NCBI GenBank assembly: GCA_020056965.1
Contig: JAGVGT010000023.1
Coordinates: 1 to 64,000 of the forward strand
DNA length: 64,000 bases
From: Deltaproteobacteria bacterium
GTDB lineage: Bacteria > Desulfobacterota > Desulfobulbia > Desulfobulbales > JAGXFP01
Direction: 5' to 3'
The position numbers were made by a program, and so were the translations under genes. Numbering within the stretch: position 1 is the first letter of the stretch; each line of letters begins with the position of its first letter. The notes beneath the pieces were generated by a model. It saw only the letters and a list, made by a program, of their open reading frames with translations, did not search any database and was not told the origin of the DNA. Shown here one piece after another: positions 8,619 to 17,765 of this stretch.

Positions 8619-9263
8619 TTACTCGTGCTGATTCTGGTGCCCTTCTTCCGCATGGGCAGCTTCGCCACCCTCGCCGTGATGGCCGCCGGCCGCGGCAATT
8701 GCGACATGGACGCCTTCGACATAGTGCAGATAGGTGACATAGGCCTCAACGTACTCGCGCCCGGCCGCCACATTCTTGTCTTTGTTCTTCCCGGCAACCA
8801 CGACCCGGTTGAACCTCTCCCGGATAGCCGCCGCCAAATGCTGGCTGACCATCCCGATCAGCTCTTCCGCCGAACCGCTGGCCAGGGTCTGGTCGGCCAT
8901 GGCGGCAAGCGGTTCGACCGCTTCGTCCTTGATGCCGGTGTAGGGGGCACCCTCACCAGCCCGGTGCAACCGGATCAGGGTTTCCAGAAAGTGCTGGTCG
9001 GCCAGCGCCTTGGCCTCGCCACCCTTGGCCCGGACCGCCACCGCCTGGGCAAAAGCCCGCCGAATCTCCGCCTCGTTGTCGGCCTTGACCCACTTGAGAA
9101 TGGGGGTTACCTCGCCCTTCTCGAGGGCGGCGCGGGCCTCGGGAATCACCGGCCCTCCCATGGTGTCGCAATGGGCCTGCACGTTGGCGGCGAGAAGAGC
9201 GGCCAGGCCGGTCGCCATCATTACCGCGGTTAGGGTTCGGCTGAATTTATTGCGTCTGTTCAT
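8619..9263 (-). CDS. Secreted DUF6448-family protein with His-rich tail
   Basis: A 214-residue exported protein: residues 1-30 form a signal peptide (basic start, hydrophobic core, 'NVQA' before the mature 'HCDTMGGPV'). The body carries 'ALEKGEVTPILKWV' and 'FLETLIRLHRAGEGAPYTG', which I recognise as the DUF6448 signature; molecular function is not known to me. The last 25 residues are rich in His and Glu ('GGHHGEGGEAAHAEEGHQNQH'), suggesting metal binding in the periplasm. It lies 50 bp after the membrane ferredoxin gene on the same strand and is probably its operon partner, which hints at a role in periplasmic metal or redox handling. Confidence 0.82.
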   Translation of the reverse strand: MNRRNKFSRTLTAVMMATGLAALLAANVQAHCDTMGGPVIPEARAALEKGEVTPILKWVKADNEAEIRRAFAQAVAVRAKGGEAKALADQHFLETLIRLHRAGEGAPYTGIKDEAVEPLAAMADQTLASGSAEELIGMVSQHLAAAIRERFNRVVVAGKNKDKNVAAGREYVEAYVTYLHYVEGVHVAIAAAGGHHGEGGEAAHAEEGHQNQHE

Positions 9264-9313
9264 GGGTAGTTCCTCCTTGGGATTGCAATCATTTTAGGCT
9301 GTGGATTTGCTTA

Positions 9314-10309
9314 CTACGGATGGCTCAGGTCGGTAGCCGCCGAGTAATAACTCTTGAGGGTCTCCACCGGGACCGACGATTGCCAATGGCCGCTAAGCGT
9401 GGCTACTCCCCAGACCAGGAGGAACAGCCCCACCACCCCGAGCGGCAATAACCAGGGCGGCAGAGAACGGCGCCGATAGCTGGAGAGTTGCAGGCAACCG
9501 TCCACCGGACAGACCGAGAGACATTCCAGACATCCCAGGCATTCCGGACTGGTCACCTCACCCTGTTCGGCCACCTGGATCGAACCGGGGCAAACCTTCT
9601 CGCATTTCTTGCAGTTGATGCAGCTTTGCCGGTCGCGGCTGACCCGCAACGGCCCCAGCCAGGCAAGAATCCCCAAGAGCGCCCCGTAGGGGCAGAGATA
9701 GCGGCACCAAAAATTGCGCAGGAAGAAAGAGGCGACGGCCAGGGCGCTCAACACCCAGATGGTGATGGTGCTGGGGGCGAGGAAGAAGAGCAGCATCCGG
9801 GCGTCAACCACCAGGTTATAAGGAGAATTGTTGAAAGCTTCGATGGTGGAGAGACTCATCATCACCAGGATCAGCCAGCTGAAGAGGGCCAGCAGGAGAT
9901 ACTTGAGGATGAGCAGCTGATAGTCGAGCCACTCCGGCGGCCACCACAACAGCCTGAGCTTGCGGGACAGCCGCTCGACCAACTGGGAGGTGAAGCCCAC
10001 CGGGCAGATCCAGCCGCAGAATCCCTTGCGGAACAACACGGCCAGCAGCAAAGCGGCGATGAAGATGGTCAGCCCGGCCGGATGAACGTGGTCGTACGTC
10101 CCGGTCAGCAGGAAACTCTTGAGGCTGACCAGCGCGCCGATGGGCAGGAAACCTTCCACCGCCGGCGGCCGCGCCACGAAGGTCGTGGATTTGCCGATGG
10201 CCCACTGGTAGAACTGATAAAACCGGTAGCCGCTGTAAAGGCAGAACAAGAGGAAGCCGGACTGCACCAGCAGCCGCAGGGTAGTAAGATTTTTCCTGGG
10301 GAAATTCAT
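9314..10309 (-). CDS. NapH/CcoG-like membrane protein with two 4Fe-4S clusters
   Basis: A 331-residue integral membrane iron-sulfur protein. About five hydrophobic segments surround two cytoplasmic-side cysteine motifs 'CGWICPVG' and 'CRYLCPYG', typical of NapH/NosR/RdxA-type quinol-linked proteins, and the C-terminal half carries two classical ferredoxin motifs 'CINCKKCEKVCP' and 'CLGCLECLSVCP'. One more helix closes the protein. The family usually passes electrons from quinols or flavins to periplasmic reductases or metal-loading systems. The start ATG follows GGAGGAG. The downstream partner encodes a His-rich secreted protein. The exact redox partner cannot be deduced. Confidence 0.88.
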   Translation of the reverse strand: MNFPRKNLTTLRLLVQSGFLLFCLYSGYRFYQFYQWAIGKSTTFVARPPAVEGFLPIGALVSLKSFLLTGTYDHVHPAGLTIFIAALLLAVLFRKGFCGWICPVGFTSQLVERLSRKLRLLWWPPEWLDYQLLILKYLLLALFSWLILVMMSLSTIEAFNNSPYNLVVDARMLLFFLAPSTITIWVLSALAVASFFLRNFWCRYLCPYGALLGILAWLGPLRVSRDRQSCINCKKCEKVCPGSIQVAEQGEVTSPECLGCLECLSVCPVDGCLQLSSYRRRSLPPWLLPLGVVGLFLLVWGVATLSGHWQSSVPVETLKSYYSAATDLSHP

Positions 10310-10404
10310 CGACTCCTCCGTTAAGTATTGGCTGAAGCCACTCTAGCCAGGAACGGGACAAAAAACATTGACATAAGTCAGCCCCCTTAATATTTAGAGA
10401 ACCT

Positions 10405-10562
10405 TCAGGAACTCGCAAGAGTTGAAAAGGGAACCCCGTGTAAATCGGGGACGGGCCCGCCGCTGTAACCGGGGACCACGGTCGCCAAAGCCACTGTCTA
10501 ATTGGATGGGAAGGCGCGACCGGTGGGCTGATCCGGAAGTCAGAAGACCTGCCTGAAGCGAT
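10405..10562 (+). promoter_or_regulatory. Cobalamin (B12) riboswitch
   Basis: An adenosylcobalamin-type aptamer in the leader of the cobCUTS genes. Seen in order: 'GGGAACCCCGTGTAAATCGGGGACGGGCCCGCCGCTGTAA' (the conserved core), 'AAAGCCACTGTC', 'TGGGAAGGCGCGA' and the closing 'GAAGTCAGAAGACCTGCC' B12-box-like segment. Followed about 75 bp later by an intrinsic terminator, so control is probably by transcription attenuation when the cofactor is plentiful. Confidence 0.95.
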
Positions 10563-10637
10563 ATAAATGGCGGACTGGATCTCCGTCTGGCGCTCGCGTG
10601 GATCGAGGTGCCGGTTGATCGTGGAATGACAGGTAAT

Positions 10638-10671
10638 CCCGAATCGATATTTTATCGTGCCGGGTTTTTTT
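10638..10671 (+). terminator. Riboswitch-controlled intrinsic terminator
   Basis: CCCG...CGAT pairs with ATCG..CGGG, followed by seven T residues (10665-10671), only 13 bp before the cobC start. Position between the aptamer and the first gene fits the expression platform of the B12 riboswitch. Confidence 0.75.
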
Positions 10672-10684
10672 ATTTGGAGCCCTT

Positions 10685-11287
10685 GTGACGATCAAACCAA
10701 AAAAATTACTGCTGGCCCGCCATGCCTCGACCGGGCCGGATTATGCAGGCCGCTTCATCGGTGCCTCCGACATTCCCCTGGCCGAAAGCGGCCCGGCCGA
10801 GGTGGCGCGCTTGGCCCAGGTGGTGGCTCCTTGCCATCCAGAGGTGACTTTCAGCAGCCCGCTCTTGCGAGCTCGCCAGACCACAACATTACTGGCGGAC
10901 CATACCGAAATCGGCCCGGTCCAGGTCGAACCTGACCTGCGGGAGATCGCCTTCGGCCGCTGGGAGCAGTTGAGCTTCGCCGAGATCGCCGCAGGCGACC
11001 CGGAACTGGTCCAACGCTGGTCGGCCTGGGCCGAGGATTTTGTCTTCCCGGAGGGTGAGTCGGTCGCCGCTTTCCTGGCCCGCACCGGCGCGGCGGCGGC
11101 GCGCCTGGCCGCCCGGCCGGAGGAAACCATCCTGGTGATCGCCCACGGCGGGGTGGTGCGGGCCCTGATCTGCCACCTGCTCAAACTGGAACCCCGGAAC
11201 TACCTGCTCTTCGACGTCAAACCGGCCCGGCTGGCAACCATCGATCTCTTCCCGGAAGGCGGCGTTTTAACCGGGTTAAACTTGTAA
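10685..11287 (+). CDS. cobC: Alpha-ribazole-phosphate phosphatase / histidine phosphatase CobC
   Basis: Histidine-phosphatase superfamily enzyme of 200 residues, expected to remove the phosphate from alpha-ribazole 5'-phosphate (or adenosylcobalamin 5'-phosphate) in the nucleotide-loop branch of B12 synthesis. The phosphohistidine is His13 in 'LLARHAST' (RHA instead of the common RHG), and the second catalytic histidine is in 'VIAHGGVVRAL'. Start is GTG 10685 after GGAGCC. First gene after the B12 riboswitch; 14 bp before cobU. The superfamily is broad, so the assignment rests mainly on operon context. Confidence 0.88.
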   Translation: MTIKPKKLLLARHASTGPDYAGRFIGASDIPLAESGPAEVARLAQVVAPCHPEVTFSSPLLRARQTTTLLADHTEIGPVQVEPDLREIAFGRWEQLSFAEIAAGDPELVQRWSAWAEDFVFPEGESVAAFLARTGAAAARLAARPEETILVIAHGGVVRALICHLLKLEPRNYLLFDVKPARLATIDLFPEGGVLTGLNL

Positions 11288-11301
11288 CGAGGATTTAAAC
11301 G

Positions 11302-11847
11302 ATGGCCCAAATCATCCTGATCACCGGCGGCGCCCGCAGCGGCAAGAGCCGCCATGCCCAGGCCCTGGCCGAGGCGCAGCCGGGCAAAAGGCTATTCCTC
11401 GCCACCAGCCCGGTCATCGATGGCGAGATGCACCAACGCATCGCGCGCCACCAGGCCGACCGGCAGGGCCAAGGCTGGCGCACCGTCGAGGAAGAGCTGC
11501 ACCCCGCGGCGGTCCTGGCCGGCAACCCCGAGGCGGAGGTGGTGCTGCTGGACTGTTTGACCCTGTGGGTTTCCAACCTGCTCTTCGCGGCCGAGGAGCC
11601 GGAATACTTTACCGAGGCGATGATCGCCGAACTGACCGAGGAACTGCTCGGGGCCGCCCGCCAAAGACCAGGCGTGGTGATCATCGTCACCAACGAGGTC
11701 GGCCTGGGCATCGTCCCGGAGAACCCCCTGGCCCGCCGTTATCGCGACCTGATCGGCCGCAGTAACCAAACTATCGCTGCCGCCGCCGACCGGGTCGTCC
11801 TGGTCGTCTGCGGCATCCCCCTGACCATCAAAGGAGAAAAATCATGA
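11302..11847 (+). CDS. cobU: Adenosylcobinamide kinase / adenosylcobinamide-phosphate guanylyltransferase
   Basis: Bifunctional CobU/CobP enzyme (181 residues, normal length) that phosphorylates adenosylcobinamide and adds GMP to give adenosylcobinamide-GDP. The P-loop is 'GGARSGKS' at about residues 7-14; further family blocks are 'LLDCLTLWVSNLL', 'IVTNEVGLGIVPENPLARRYRD' (C-terminal part) and 'GRSNQTIAAAADRV'. Ends inside the start of cobT (ATGA overlap), indicating translational coupling. Confidence 0.95.
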   Translation: MAQIILITGGARSGKSRHAQALAEAQPGKRLFLATSPVIDGEMHQRIARHQADRQGQGWRTVEEELHPAAVLAGNPEAEVVLLDCLTLWVSNLLFAAEEPEYFTEAMIAELTEELLGAARQRPGVVIIVTNEVGLGIVPENPLARRYRDLIGRSNQTIAAAADRVVLVVCGIPLTIKGEKS

Positions 11848-12908
11848 CCTTGCTCGCTAAAACCATCCAGGAGATCACCCCGCAGGACCAGGAATGGCGC
11901 GCCCGGGCCACCGCCCGTCTGGAGCAGCTGAGCATGCCCCACTGGGCGCTGGGGCGGCTGATGGACCTGGCCGTCGATCTGGCCGGCATGACCCGCTCGC
12001 TGACCCCGCCGGTGGCCCGCAAGGCGGTGGTGGTGATGGCCGGCGACCACGGCGTGGTGGCCGAGGGGATCAGCAAGTTTCCCCAGGAGGTCACCCCGCA
12101 GATGGTCGGCAATTTCGTCAACGGCGGGGCCGGGATCAACGCCCTGGCCAGGCAGGCCGGGGCCCGGGTGGTGGTGGTCGATATGGGGGTGGCCGCCGAT
12201 CTTTCCGGGATGGCCAAGAGCGGCAAAATCCTCGACCGCAAGATCGGTCTCGGCACCGCTAACCTGGCGGCAGGCCCGGCCATGAGCCGGGAGCAGGCCG
12301 TGGCCGCCCTGGAGGCGGGGATCGGGGTGGCCCTGGAGTTGGCCGACACGGTTGACCTGTTCGGCACCGGCGACATGGGCATCGGCAACACCACCCCCAG
12401 CGCCGCCATCGTCGCCACCCTCACCGGCGCCTCGGTGGAAAAGGTGACCGGCCGCGGCACCGGCCTGGACAGCGAACAACTGGCCCACAAGGTGGTGGTG
12501 ATTAAGAAGGGGCTATCGGTCAACCGTCCCGACCCGGCCGACGGGTTGGACGTCCTGGCCAAGGTGGGCGGCTTCGAGATTGCCGGGATTGCCGGGTTGA
12601 TCCTGGGGGCGGCATCCCGACGCAAACCGGTACTGATCGACGGCTTCATCTCCACCGCCGGCGCCTTGATCGCCGTCAGCCTGGCTCCGCACTGCCGGGA
12701 GTACCTGATCGCCGCCCACCGCAGCGTCGAACCGGGCCACAAGATCATGCACGAGCATTTGGGACTGACCCCGTTGCTCGACCTCAACCTACGGTTGGGC
12801 GAAGGCACCGGCGGCGCCCTGGCCATGAACGTGGTGGCGGCGGCCCAAGCGGTGCTGACCGAGGTGGCTACCTTTGCAGAGGCGATGGTTGCGACGGCGG
12901 ATAAGTAA
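11844..12908 (+). CDS. cobT: Nicotinate-nucleotide:dimethylbenzimidazole phosphoribosyltransferase
   Basis: CobT makes alpha-ribazole phosphate from the lower ligand base and nicotinate mononucleotide. The 354 residues match the usual length. Recognisable blocks are 'VVMAGDHGVVAEGIS', 'LFGTGDMGIGNTTPSAAI' and the C-terminal 'LGEGTGGALA', whose glutamate (about residue 320) is the catalytic base. Overlaps cobU by four bases. The base it activates may be something other than dimethylbenzimidazole in an anaerobe; no bza gene is visible here. Confidence 0.95.
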   Translation: MTLLAKTIQEITPQDQEWRARATARLEQLSMPHWALGRLMDLAVDLAGMTRSLTPPVARKAVVVMAGDHGVVAEGISKFPQEVTPQMVGNFVNGGAGINALARQAGARVVVVDMGVAADLSGMAKSGKILDRKIGLGTANLAAGPAMSREQAVAALEAGIGVALELADTVDLFGTGDMGIGNTTPSAAIVATLTGASVEKVTGRGTGLDSEQLAHKVVVIKKGLSVNRPDPADGLDVLAKVGGFEIAGIAGLILGAASRRKPVLIDGFISTAGALIAVSLAPHCREYLIAAHRSVEPGHKIMHEHLGLTPLLDLNLRLGEGTGGALAMNVVAAAQAVLTEVATFAEAMVATADK

Positions 12909-13062
12909 AGAAAGTGCCTAAAGTTGAAAGTTATAAGTTTAAAAATTGCTGTAAGGAAGGAAGGTTTATGATGGCCAAAATTGCCATTAACCCGAGTCGC
13001 GCCGGACAATGAGAACCGTAATACCAATAACTTTAGGAACTTATAACTTATAACTTTCTTTT
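12909..13062 (+). other. cobT-cobS spacer: inverted repeat and a 14-codon ORF with strong Shine-Dalgarno
   Basis: The gap is framed by imperfect inverted arms (AAAGAAAGTGCCTAAAGTTGAAAGTTATAAG at the left; the reverse complement of the right end reads AAAGAAAGTTATAAG...TTCCTAAAGTTA). Between them a good ribosome binding site (AAGGAAGGAAGG) precedes ATGATGGCC... ending in TGA at 13012 (14 codons, MMAKIAINPSRAGQ). It may be a small insertion, or a leader peptide. Confidence 0.4.
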
Positions 13063-13803
13063 ATGAACTCATTCCTCGCCGCCCTGCGCTTCCTGACCAT
13101 CCTCCCCATTCCGGGGCAGCGTGGCCATGCGCCCGCTGACCTGAGCCGCAGTCTCTGGTCCTTCCCGCTGGTCGGGTTGCTGCTGGGCAGCCTTACCGCC
13201 GCGATCTTCTGGGCGGTCGGGCCATTCTTGCCCAAGCCCATCCTGGCGGTGCTGGCGGTGACGGTGCTGCTGGCCTGGTCGGGGGGGTTGCACCTGGACG
13301 GAGTTGCCGACTGCGCCGACGGTTTCTTCTCCTCTCGGCCCCGGGAGCGGATGCTGGAGATCATGCGCGACAGCCGGATCGGCGCCATGGGGGTGATCGG
13401 GCTGGTGCTGCTCCTGGCCTTGAAGATGGCGGCGTTGTTCTCCCTGCCGCCAGAACAGTTCTGGCGGGTGCTCTTGCTGATGCCGCTGGCCGGTCGGGTG
13501 GGAATTTTGCTGATGCTGGCCCTGCTGCCCTATGCCCGGCCCGAGGGGCTAGCCACCGTTTTCTTCGCCGGTTCCCGGCGGTTGGCGGTGCTGCCTGGCC
13601 TGGTCATCCTGGCGACTACCGCCTGGTTCACCGCCAGTATAATCGGGCTGACCGGGGCGCTGCTCGCCCTCCTGCTGCTGCTTCCCTTCTGTCTCTTCTG
13701 CCAAGCCAGGATCGGCGGGGCCACCGGCGATACCCTCGGCGCCGCCTGCGAGATCACCGAGACCCTGCTGGCCGTCTGTTACGCCGCTCTCCTGCACCCC
13801 TGA
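13063..13803 (+). CDS. cobS: Adenosylcobinamide-GDP ribazoletransferase (cobalamin synthase)
   Basis: Integral membrane enzyme joining adenosylcobinamide-GDP and alpha-ribazole (phosphate), the last step of B12 assembly. The 246-residue protein is mostly hydrophobic helices and carries the conserved acidic loop 'DGVADCADGFFS' with 'IMRDSRIGAMGV', and later 'IGGATGDTLGA'. Starts at ATG 13063 with no good ribosome binding site. It is separated from cobT by a 154-bp repeat-bearing spacer but is the same strand and pathway, so still likely under the B12 riboswitch. Confidence 0.94.
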   Translation: MNSFLAALRFLTILPIPGQRGHAPADLSRSLWSFPLVGLLLGSLTAAIFWAVGPFLPKPILAVLAVTVLLAWSGGLHLDGVADCADGFFSSRPRERMLEIMRDSRIGAMGVIGLVLLLALKMAALFSLPPEQFWRVLLLMPLAGRVGILLMLALLPYARPEGLATVFFAGSRRLAVLPGLVILATTAWFTASIIGLTGALLALLLLLPFCLFCQARIGGATGDTLGAACEITETLLAVCYAALLHP

Positions 13804-13986
13804 TCCCATACCACCTCCCCGGCTCGGCCTTCTTTCCGAGACCAGCCCCCGCCGTCCGGCTGAGCCAATTGGTCAGGGAGGGTTTCCGGCTTGAAGTACG
13901 CCGGGGGACATGTTAATAAAATCGTTTATCAAAAAACTACGTGACAGTCAGTATGCCGTCAACCCTGGTCAAAGGAGCCGCCTACC

Positions 13987-15804
13987 GTGTCAAGTAAAGC
14001 AGCCCAGCCCGAGCAACTCTGGCTTTCCGGCAACGAGGCCCTGGCCCTGGGGGCGCATGAGGCGGGGGTCAAGGTCGCCTCGGGTTATCCCGGCACCCCT
14101 TCCACCGAAATTCTCGAAAATCTCTCCGGTTACCAAGGGGTTTATACCGAGTGGGCTCCCAATGAAAAGGTTGGGCTGGAGGTGGCCATCGGCGCCGCCT
14201 TCGCCGGGGCGCGGGCCCTGGCGACCATGAAGCATGTCGGCCTGAATGTCGCCGCCGATCCGCTCTTCACCGCCTCCTACACCGGGGTGCGCGGTGGCCT
14301 GGTGATCATCGTTGCCGACGACCCGTCCATGCACAGCTCCCAGAATGAGCAGGACAGCCGCAATTATGCGTATGCCGCCAAGCTGCCGATGCTGGAACCC
14401 TCCGACCCGGCCGAGGCCAAGGAGTTTCTTAAGCTGGCCTATGAGCTCTCCGAACGGTTCGACACCCCGGTGCTCTTGAAGAGCTGCACCCGGGTGGCCC
14501 ACGTCAAGGGGGTGGTCAAGCCGGGCAAGCTGGCCAAGTCCAAGGTCAAAGTGGGCCTCGAAAAAATGCCGGCCAAGCTGGTGATGTTGCCCGGCAACGC
14601 CCGGGCCAGAAGAATTGCGGTGGCCGAGCGCCAAGCCCAACTGGCCGACTTCGCCGAGAGCTTCGCCGAAAACCGGATCGAATGGGGCGACCGCAAGATC
14701 GGGTTCATCGCCGCCGGCACCTCTTACCTCTACGTCAAGGAGGCCTTCCCCAAGGCCACCGTTTTAAAGCTGGGGTTGATCAATCCCCTGCCGGCCGGGC
14801 TGCTCAAGGAACTGGCAGCCGGGGTCAAAAAAGTCATCGTGGTCGAGGAACTCGACCCCTTCCTGGAGACCCAGATCAAGGCCATGGGCATCAAGTGCCA
14901 GGGCAAGGAACTGCTGCCGGCCATCGGCGAGTTCAACAGCGCCATCGTCCGCCAGGCCGTGACCGGCAAACCCGGCCCGACCGGCTTCGCGCCGGTCCCG
15001 GTGGTACCGCGGCCGCCCAACATGTGCGCCGGCTGCCCGCACCGCGGGGTGTTCTACAACCTGAGCCGCCTCAAGGTCTTCGTCTCCGGCGACATCGGCT
15101 GCTATACCTTGGGATTCCTGCCGCCCCTTTCCGCCATGGACGCCTGCGTCTGCATGGGGGCCTCGATCTCCATGGCCCACGGCATGGCCAAGGCCCTGGG
15201 CGATGCCGGTAAGGGCAAGATCGTCGCGGTGATCGGCGACTCCACCTTCATCCATTCCGGCATCACCGGGCTGATCAACTCCGTTTACAACAAGGATTAC
15301 TCGACGGTGATCATTCTCGACAACCGGATCACCGGCATGACCGGTCACCAGCCCAACCCGGCCTCCGGCTCCACCCTGATGGGCGAGCCGGCCAACGAGA
15401 TCAACTTCGAGGAACTCTGCCGGGCCATCGGGGTCAAGCATGTCCGCACCGTCAATCCCCAGGATATGAAGGCCACCTATGAGGTCCTGAAGGAAGAGAT
15501 CGAGCGCGACGAACCCTCGGTGGTCATCACCCGCTACCCCTGCGTGCTGATCCCCGAAGAGAAGAAACGGACCAAACATCCTCTCCACACCGTGATCGAG
15601 AACTGCACCGGCTGCCAAGCCTGCCTGCGGATCGGCTGCCCGGCCATCCACTGGCATCCGCTGGAACCGGCGCAGGCCAAGAAGCTGGGCTATAAGGAAA
15701 AACAAAAGGGCTACGCCCAGATCGACGAGATCACCTGCGTCGGCTGCGGCCTCTGCCTCCCTTTGTGCAAGTTCAAGGCGATCACCAAAGGGGAGGGCAA
15801 GTAA
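13987..15804 (+). CDS. iorA: Indolepyruvate:ferredoxin oxidoreductase, alpha subunit
   Basis: Thiamine-diphosphate enzyme that oxidatively decarboxylates aryl-pyruvates (transaminated Trp, Phe, Tyr) to aryl-acetyl-CoA, reducing ferredoxin. The 605 residues include the pyrimidine-binding domain ('GYPGTPSTEILENL'), the 'MCAGCPHRG' motif, the TPP/Mg loop 'IGDSTFIHSGITGL' and 'NRITGMTGHQ', and a C-terminal ferredoxin domain with 'CTGCQACLRIGCP' and 'CVGCGLCLPLCKF'. Start is GTG 13987 after AAAGGAG. Overlaps iorB by one base (TAATG). It begins the aromatic amino-acid oxidation operon. Confidence 0.95.
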   Translation: MSSKAAQPEQLWLSGNEALALGAHEAGVKVASGYPGTPSTEILENLSGYQGVYTEWAPNEKVGLEVAIGAAFAGARALATMKHVGLNVAADPLFTASYTGVRGGLVIIVADDPSMHSSQNEQDSRNYAYAAKLPMLEPSDPAEAKEFLKLAYELSERFDTPVLLKSCTRVAHVKGVVKPGKLAKSKVKVGLEKMPAKLVMLPGNARARRIAVAERQAQLADFAESFAENRIEWGDRKIGFIAAGTSYLYVKEAFPKATVLKLGLINPLPAGLLKELAAGVKKVIVVEELDPFLETQIKAMGIKCQGKELLPAIGEFNSAIVRQAVTGKPGPTGFAPVPVVPRPPNMCAGCPHRGVFYNLSRLKVFVSGDIGCYTLGFLPPLSAMDACVCMGASISMAHGMAKALGDAGKGKIVAVIGDSTFIHSGITGLINSVYNKDYSTVIILDNRITGMTGHQPNPASGSTLMGEPANEINFEELCRAIGVKHVRTVNPQDMKATYEVLKEEIERDEPSVVITRYPCVLIPEEKKRTKHPLHTVIENCTGCQACLRIGCPAIHWHPLEPAQAKKLGYKEKQKGYAQIDEITCVGCGLCLPLCKFKAITKGEGK

Positions 15805-16385
15805 TGAAAAAGAGCGGCAATATCCTCTTCTGCGGGGTTGGCGGCCAGGGCATCCTGCTGGCCAGCGAGCTGACCGCCGAGGCGCTCCTGGCCCAGGGGC
15901 ACGATGTCAAAAAGAGCGAGGTCCACGGCATGGCCCAGCGGGGCGGTTCGGTGGAGGCACATCTGCGTTATGGTGAGAAGGTCCACTCGCCATTGATCGA
16001 ACCGGGCGGGGCCGACCTGCTCCTGGCCTTCGAGATCATGGAGGCGCTGCGCTATCTGCCCTACCTGAACAAGAAGAGCAAAGTGATCGTCAACACCCAG
16101 CGGATCATGCCGCCGGCGGTGGCCACCGGCAAGACGGTCTACCCGGAAAACATTTTGGAAGAACTGACCAGCCGGGGCCTGACGGTGATCCCGGTGGACG
16201 GCTTCGAGATCGCCAAGGCGGCCGGCAACGTCAAGGCGGCCAACGTCGCCCTGGTCGGGGCCTTGTCGAAACTGTTGCCAATCCCGGAGGCGGCGTTTAT
16301 TGCTGCCATTGAAAAGCGGGTGCCAGCGCGGTTTCTGGAGGTCAACCTCAAGGTGTTCAAGGCGGGCCGAAAGGCAGTGAAATAA
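15804..16385 (+). CDS. iorB: Indolepyruvate:ferredoxin oxidoreductase, beta subunit
   Basis: Gamma-type (pyruvate ferredoxin oxidoreductase gamma family) subunit that completes the IOR complex with IorA. Starts with '[21 protein letters not shown]' (glycine-rich nucleotide-binding pattern) followed by the characteristic '[21 protein letters not shown]'. The true start is ATG 15804, overlapping the iorA stop; the ORF-track start at 15765 lies inside iorA. The length of 193 residues is normal. Confidence 0.95.
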   Translation: MKKSGNILFCGVGGQGILLASELTAEALLAQGHDVKKSEVHGMAQRGGSVEAHLRYGEKVHSPLIEPGGADLLLAFEIMEALRYLPYLNKKSKVIVNTQRIMPPAVATGKTVYPENILEELTSRGLTVIPVDGFEIAKAAGNVKAANVALVGALSKLLPIPEAAFIAAIEKRVPARFLEVNLKVFKAGRKAVK

Positions 16386-16449
16386 AGTTATTCAGACCAG
16401 TCGGACGAGTCTGACCGGTTCGACAAGTCCGACAGATAAGGAGCCTCTT

Positions 16450-17751
16450 ATGATCTGGAACGAAAAACAGGAAACCATGCCCCGGGAGGAACTGGAGGTG
16501 GTCCAACTCCGGCGGCTCCAGGCCCAGGTGGAACGGATTTACGCCACCGTGCCCTATTACCGCCAGAAGATGAACGATGCCGGCGTCAGCCCGGGCGATA
16601 TCAAGACCCTGGCCGATATCCGGCGGCTGCCCTTCACCACCAAGGAAGATCTGCGCAAGAATTACCCCTTCGGCCTCTTCACCGTGCCGCTGGAGCGGGT
16701 GGTCCGCATCCACGCCTCCTCAGGCACCACCGGTCAGCCCACCGTAGTCGGCTATACCAAGCGTGATATCTCCATGTGGGCCGAGATGATGGCCAGGAGC
16801 CTCAGCGCCGCCGGGGTGACCAAAAGCGACATCGTCCACAACGCGTACGGCTACGGCCTCTTCACCGGCGGTCTCGGCGCCCACTACGGGGCCGAGGAGA
16901 TCGGCTGCGCGGTGATCCCCATTTCCGGCGGCAACTCCAAGCGCCAGATCCAGATCATGAAGGATTTCGGCTCCACCGTGCTGCTTTCCACCCCCTCCTA
17001 CGCCCTGAACCTGGCCGATACCATGGCCGAGATGGGGGTCAAGCCCAGCGATTTAAAACTGCGGGTCGGGGTCTTCGGGGCCGAGCCTTGGAGCGAGCAG
17101 ATGCGCCAGGAAATCGAGAAGCGTTTGCAGATCAAGGCCATCGACATCTACGGCCTGAGTGAAGTTCTGGGGCCGGGCGTGGCCATCGAGTGCGTCGAGG
17201 AACAGCACGGGTTGCACATCATGGAGGACCACTTCCTGGCCGAGATCGTCGACCGCGACACCTTCGAGCCGCTGCCGGTGGGCGAAAAGGGCGAGCTGGT
17301 CTTCACCACCCTGACCAAGGAGGCCTTCCCGGTGATCCGCTACCGGACCAAGGACATCTCCCACCTGATCCGCGACGTCTGCACCTGCGGCCGCAGCTTC
17401 TACCGGATGCCCAAGGTCACCGGCCGCACCGACGACATGCTGATCATCCGCGGGGTCAACGTCTTCCCCTCCCAGATCGAGGAGGTGTTGATGAAGTGCG
17501 AGGGGGTTGAGCCGCACTACCAGATCGTGGTAGAACGGGAGGGTTCGCTGGATTCCATCGAGGTGCAGGTCGAGGTCAGCGAGGAGGTCTTCTCCGACGA
17601 GGTTAAGGTTCTGGAAGGGCTGGGCAAGAAGATTCAGAATGATATTAAGGATTTGCTGGGGATTTCCGCGAAGATCAAACTGGTGGAGCCCAAGTCGATC
17701 CAGCGCAGTGAAGGTAAGGCCAAGAGGGTTATTGATAATCGGAAGTTGTGA
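16450..17751 (+). CDS. paaK: Phenylacetate-CoA ligase (aryl-acid CoA ligase)
   Basis: AMP-forming ligase of the PaaK type, 433 residues. The AMP-binding loop is '[17 protein letters not shown]', other core motifs are '[12 protein letters not shown]' and '[20 protein letters not shown]', with the C-terminal lid including '[11 protein letters not shown]'. It makes aryl-acetyl-CoA from free acid and CoA or, run backwards beside IorAB, could conserve the thioester energy as ATP. The placement directly after iorAB (64 bp) supports aryl-acetate or indole-acetate as substrate. ATG 16450 follows AAGGAG. Confidence 0.93.
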   Translation: MIWNEKQETMPREELEVVQLRRLQAQVERIYATVPYYRQKMNDAGVSPGDIKTLADIRRLPFTTKEDLRKNYPFGLFTVPLERVVRIHASSGTTGQPTVVGYTKRDISMWAEMMARSLSAAGVTKSDIVHNAYGYGLFTGGLGAHYGAEEIGCAVIPISGGNSKRQIQIMKDFGSTVLLSTPSYALNLADTMAEMGVKPSDLKLRVGVFGAEPWSEQMRQEIEKRLQIKAIDIYGLSEVLGPGVAIECVEEQHGLHIMEDHFLAEIVDRDTFEPLPVGEKGELVFTTLTKEAFPVIRYRTKDISHLIRDVCTCGRSFYRMPKVTGRTDDMLIIRGVNVFPSQIEEVLMKCEGVEPHYQIVVEREGSLDSIEVQVEVSEEVFSDEVKVLEGLGKKIQNDIKDLLGISAKIKLVEPKSIQRSEGKAKRVIDNRKL

Positions 17752-17765
17752 TGAGGCAGCAACTC

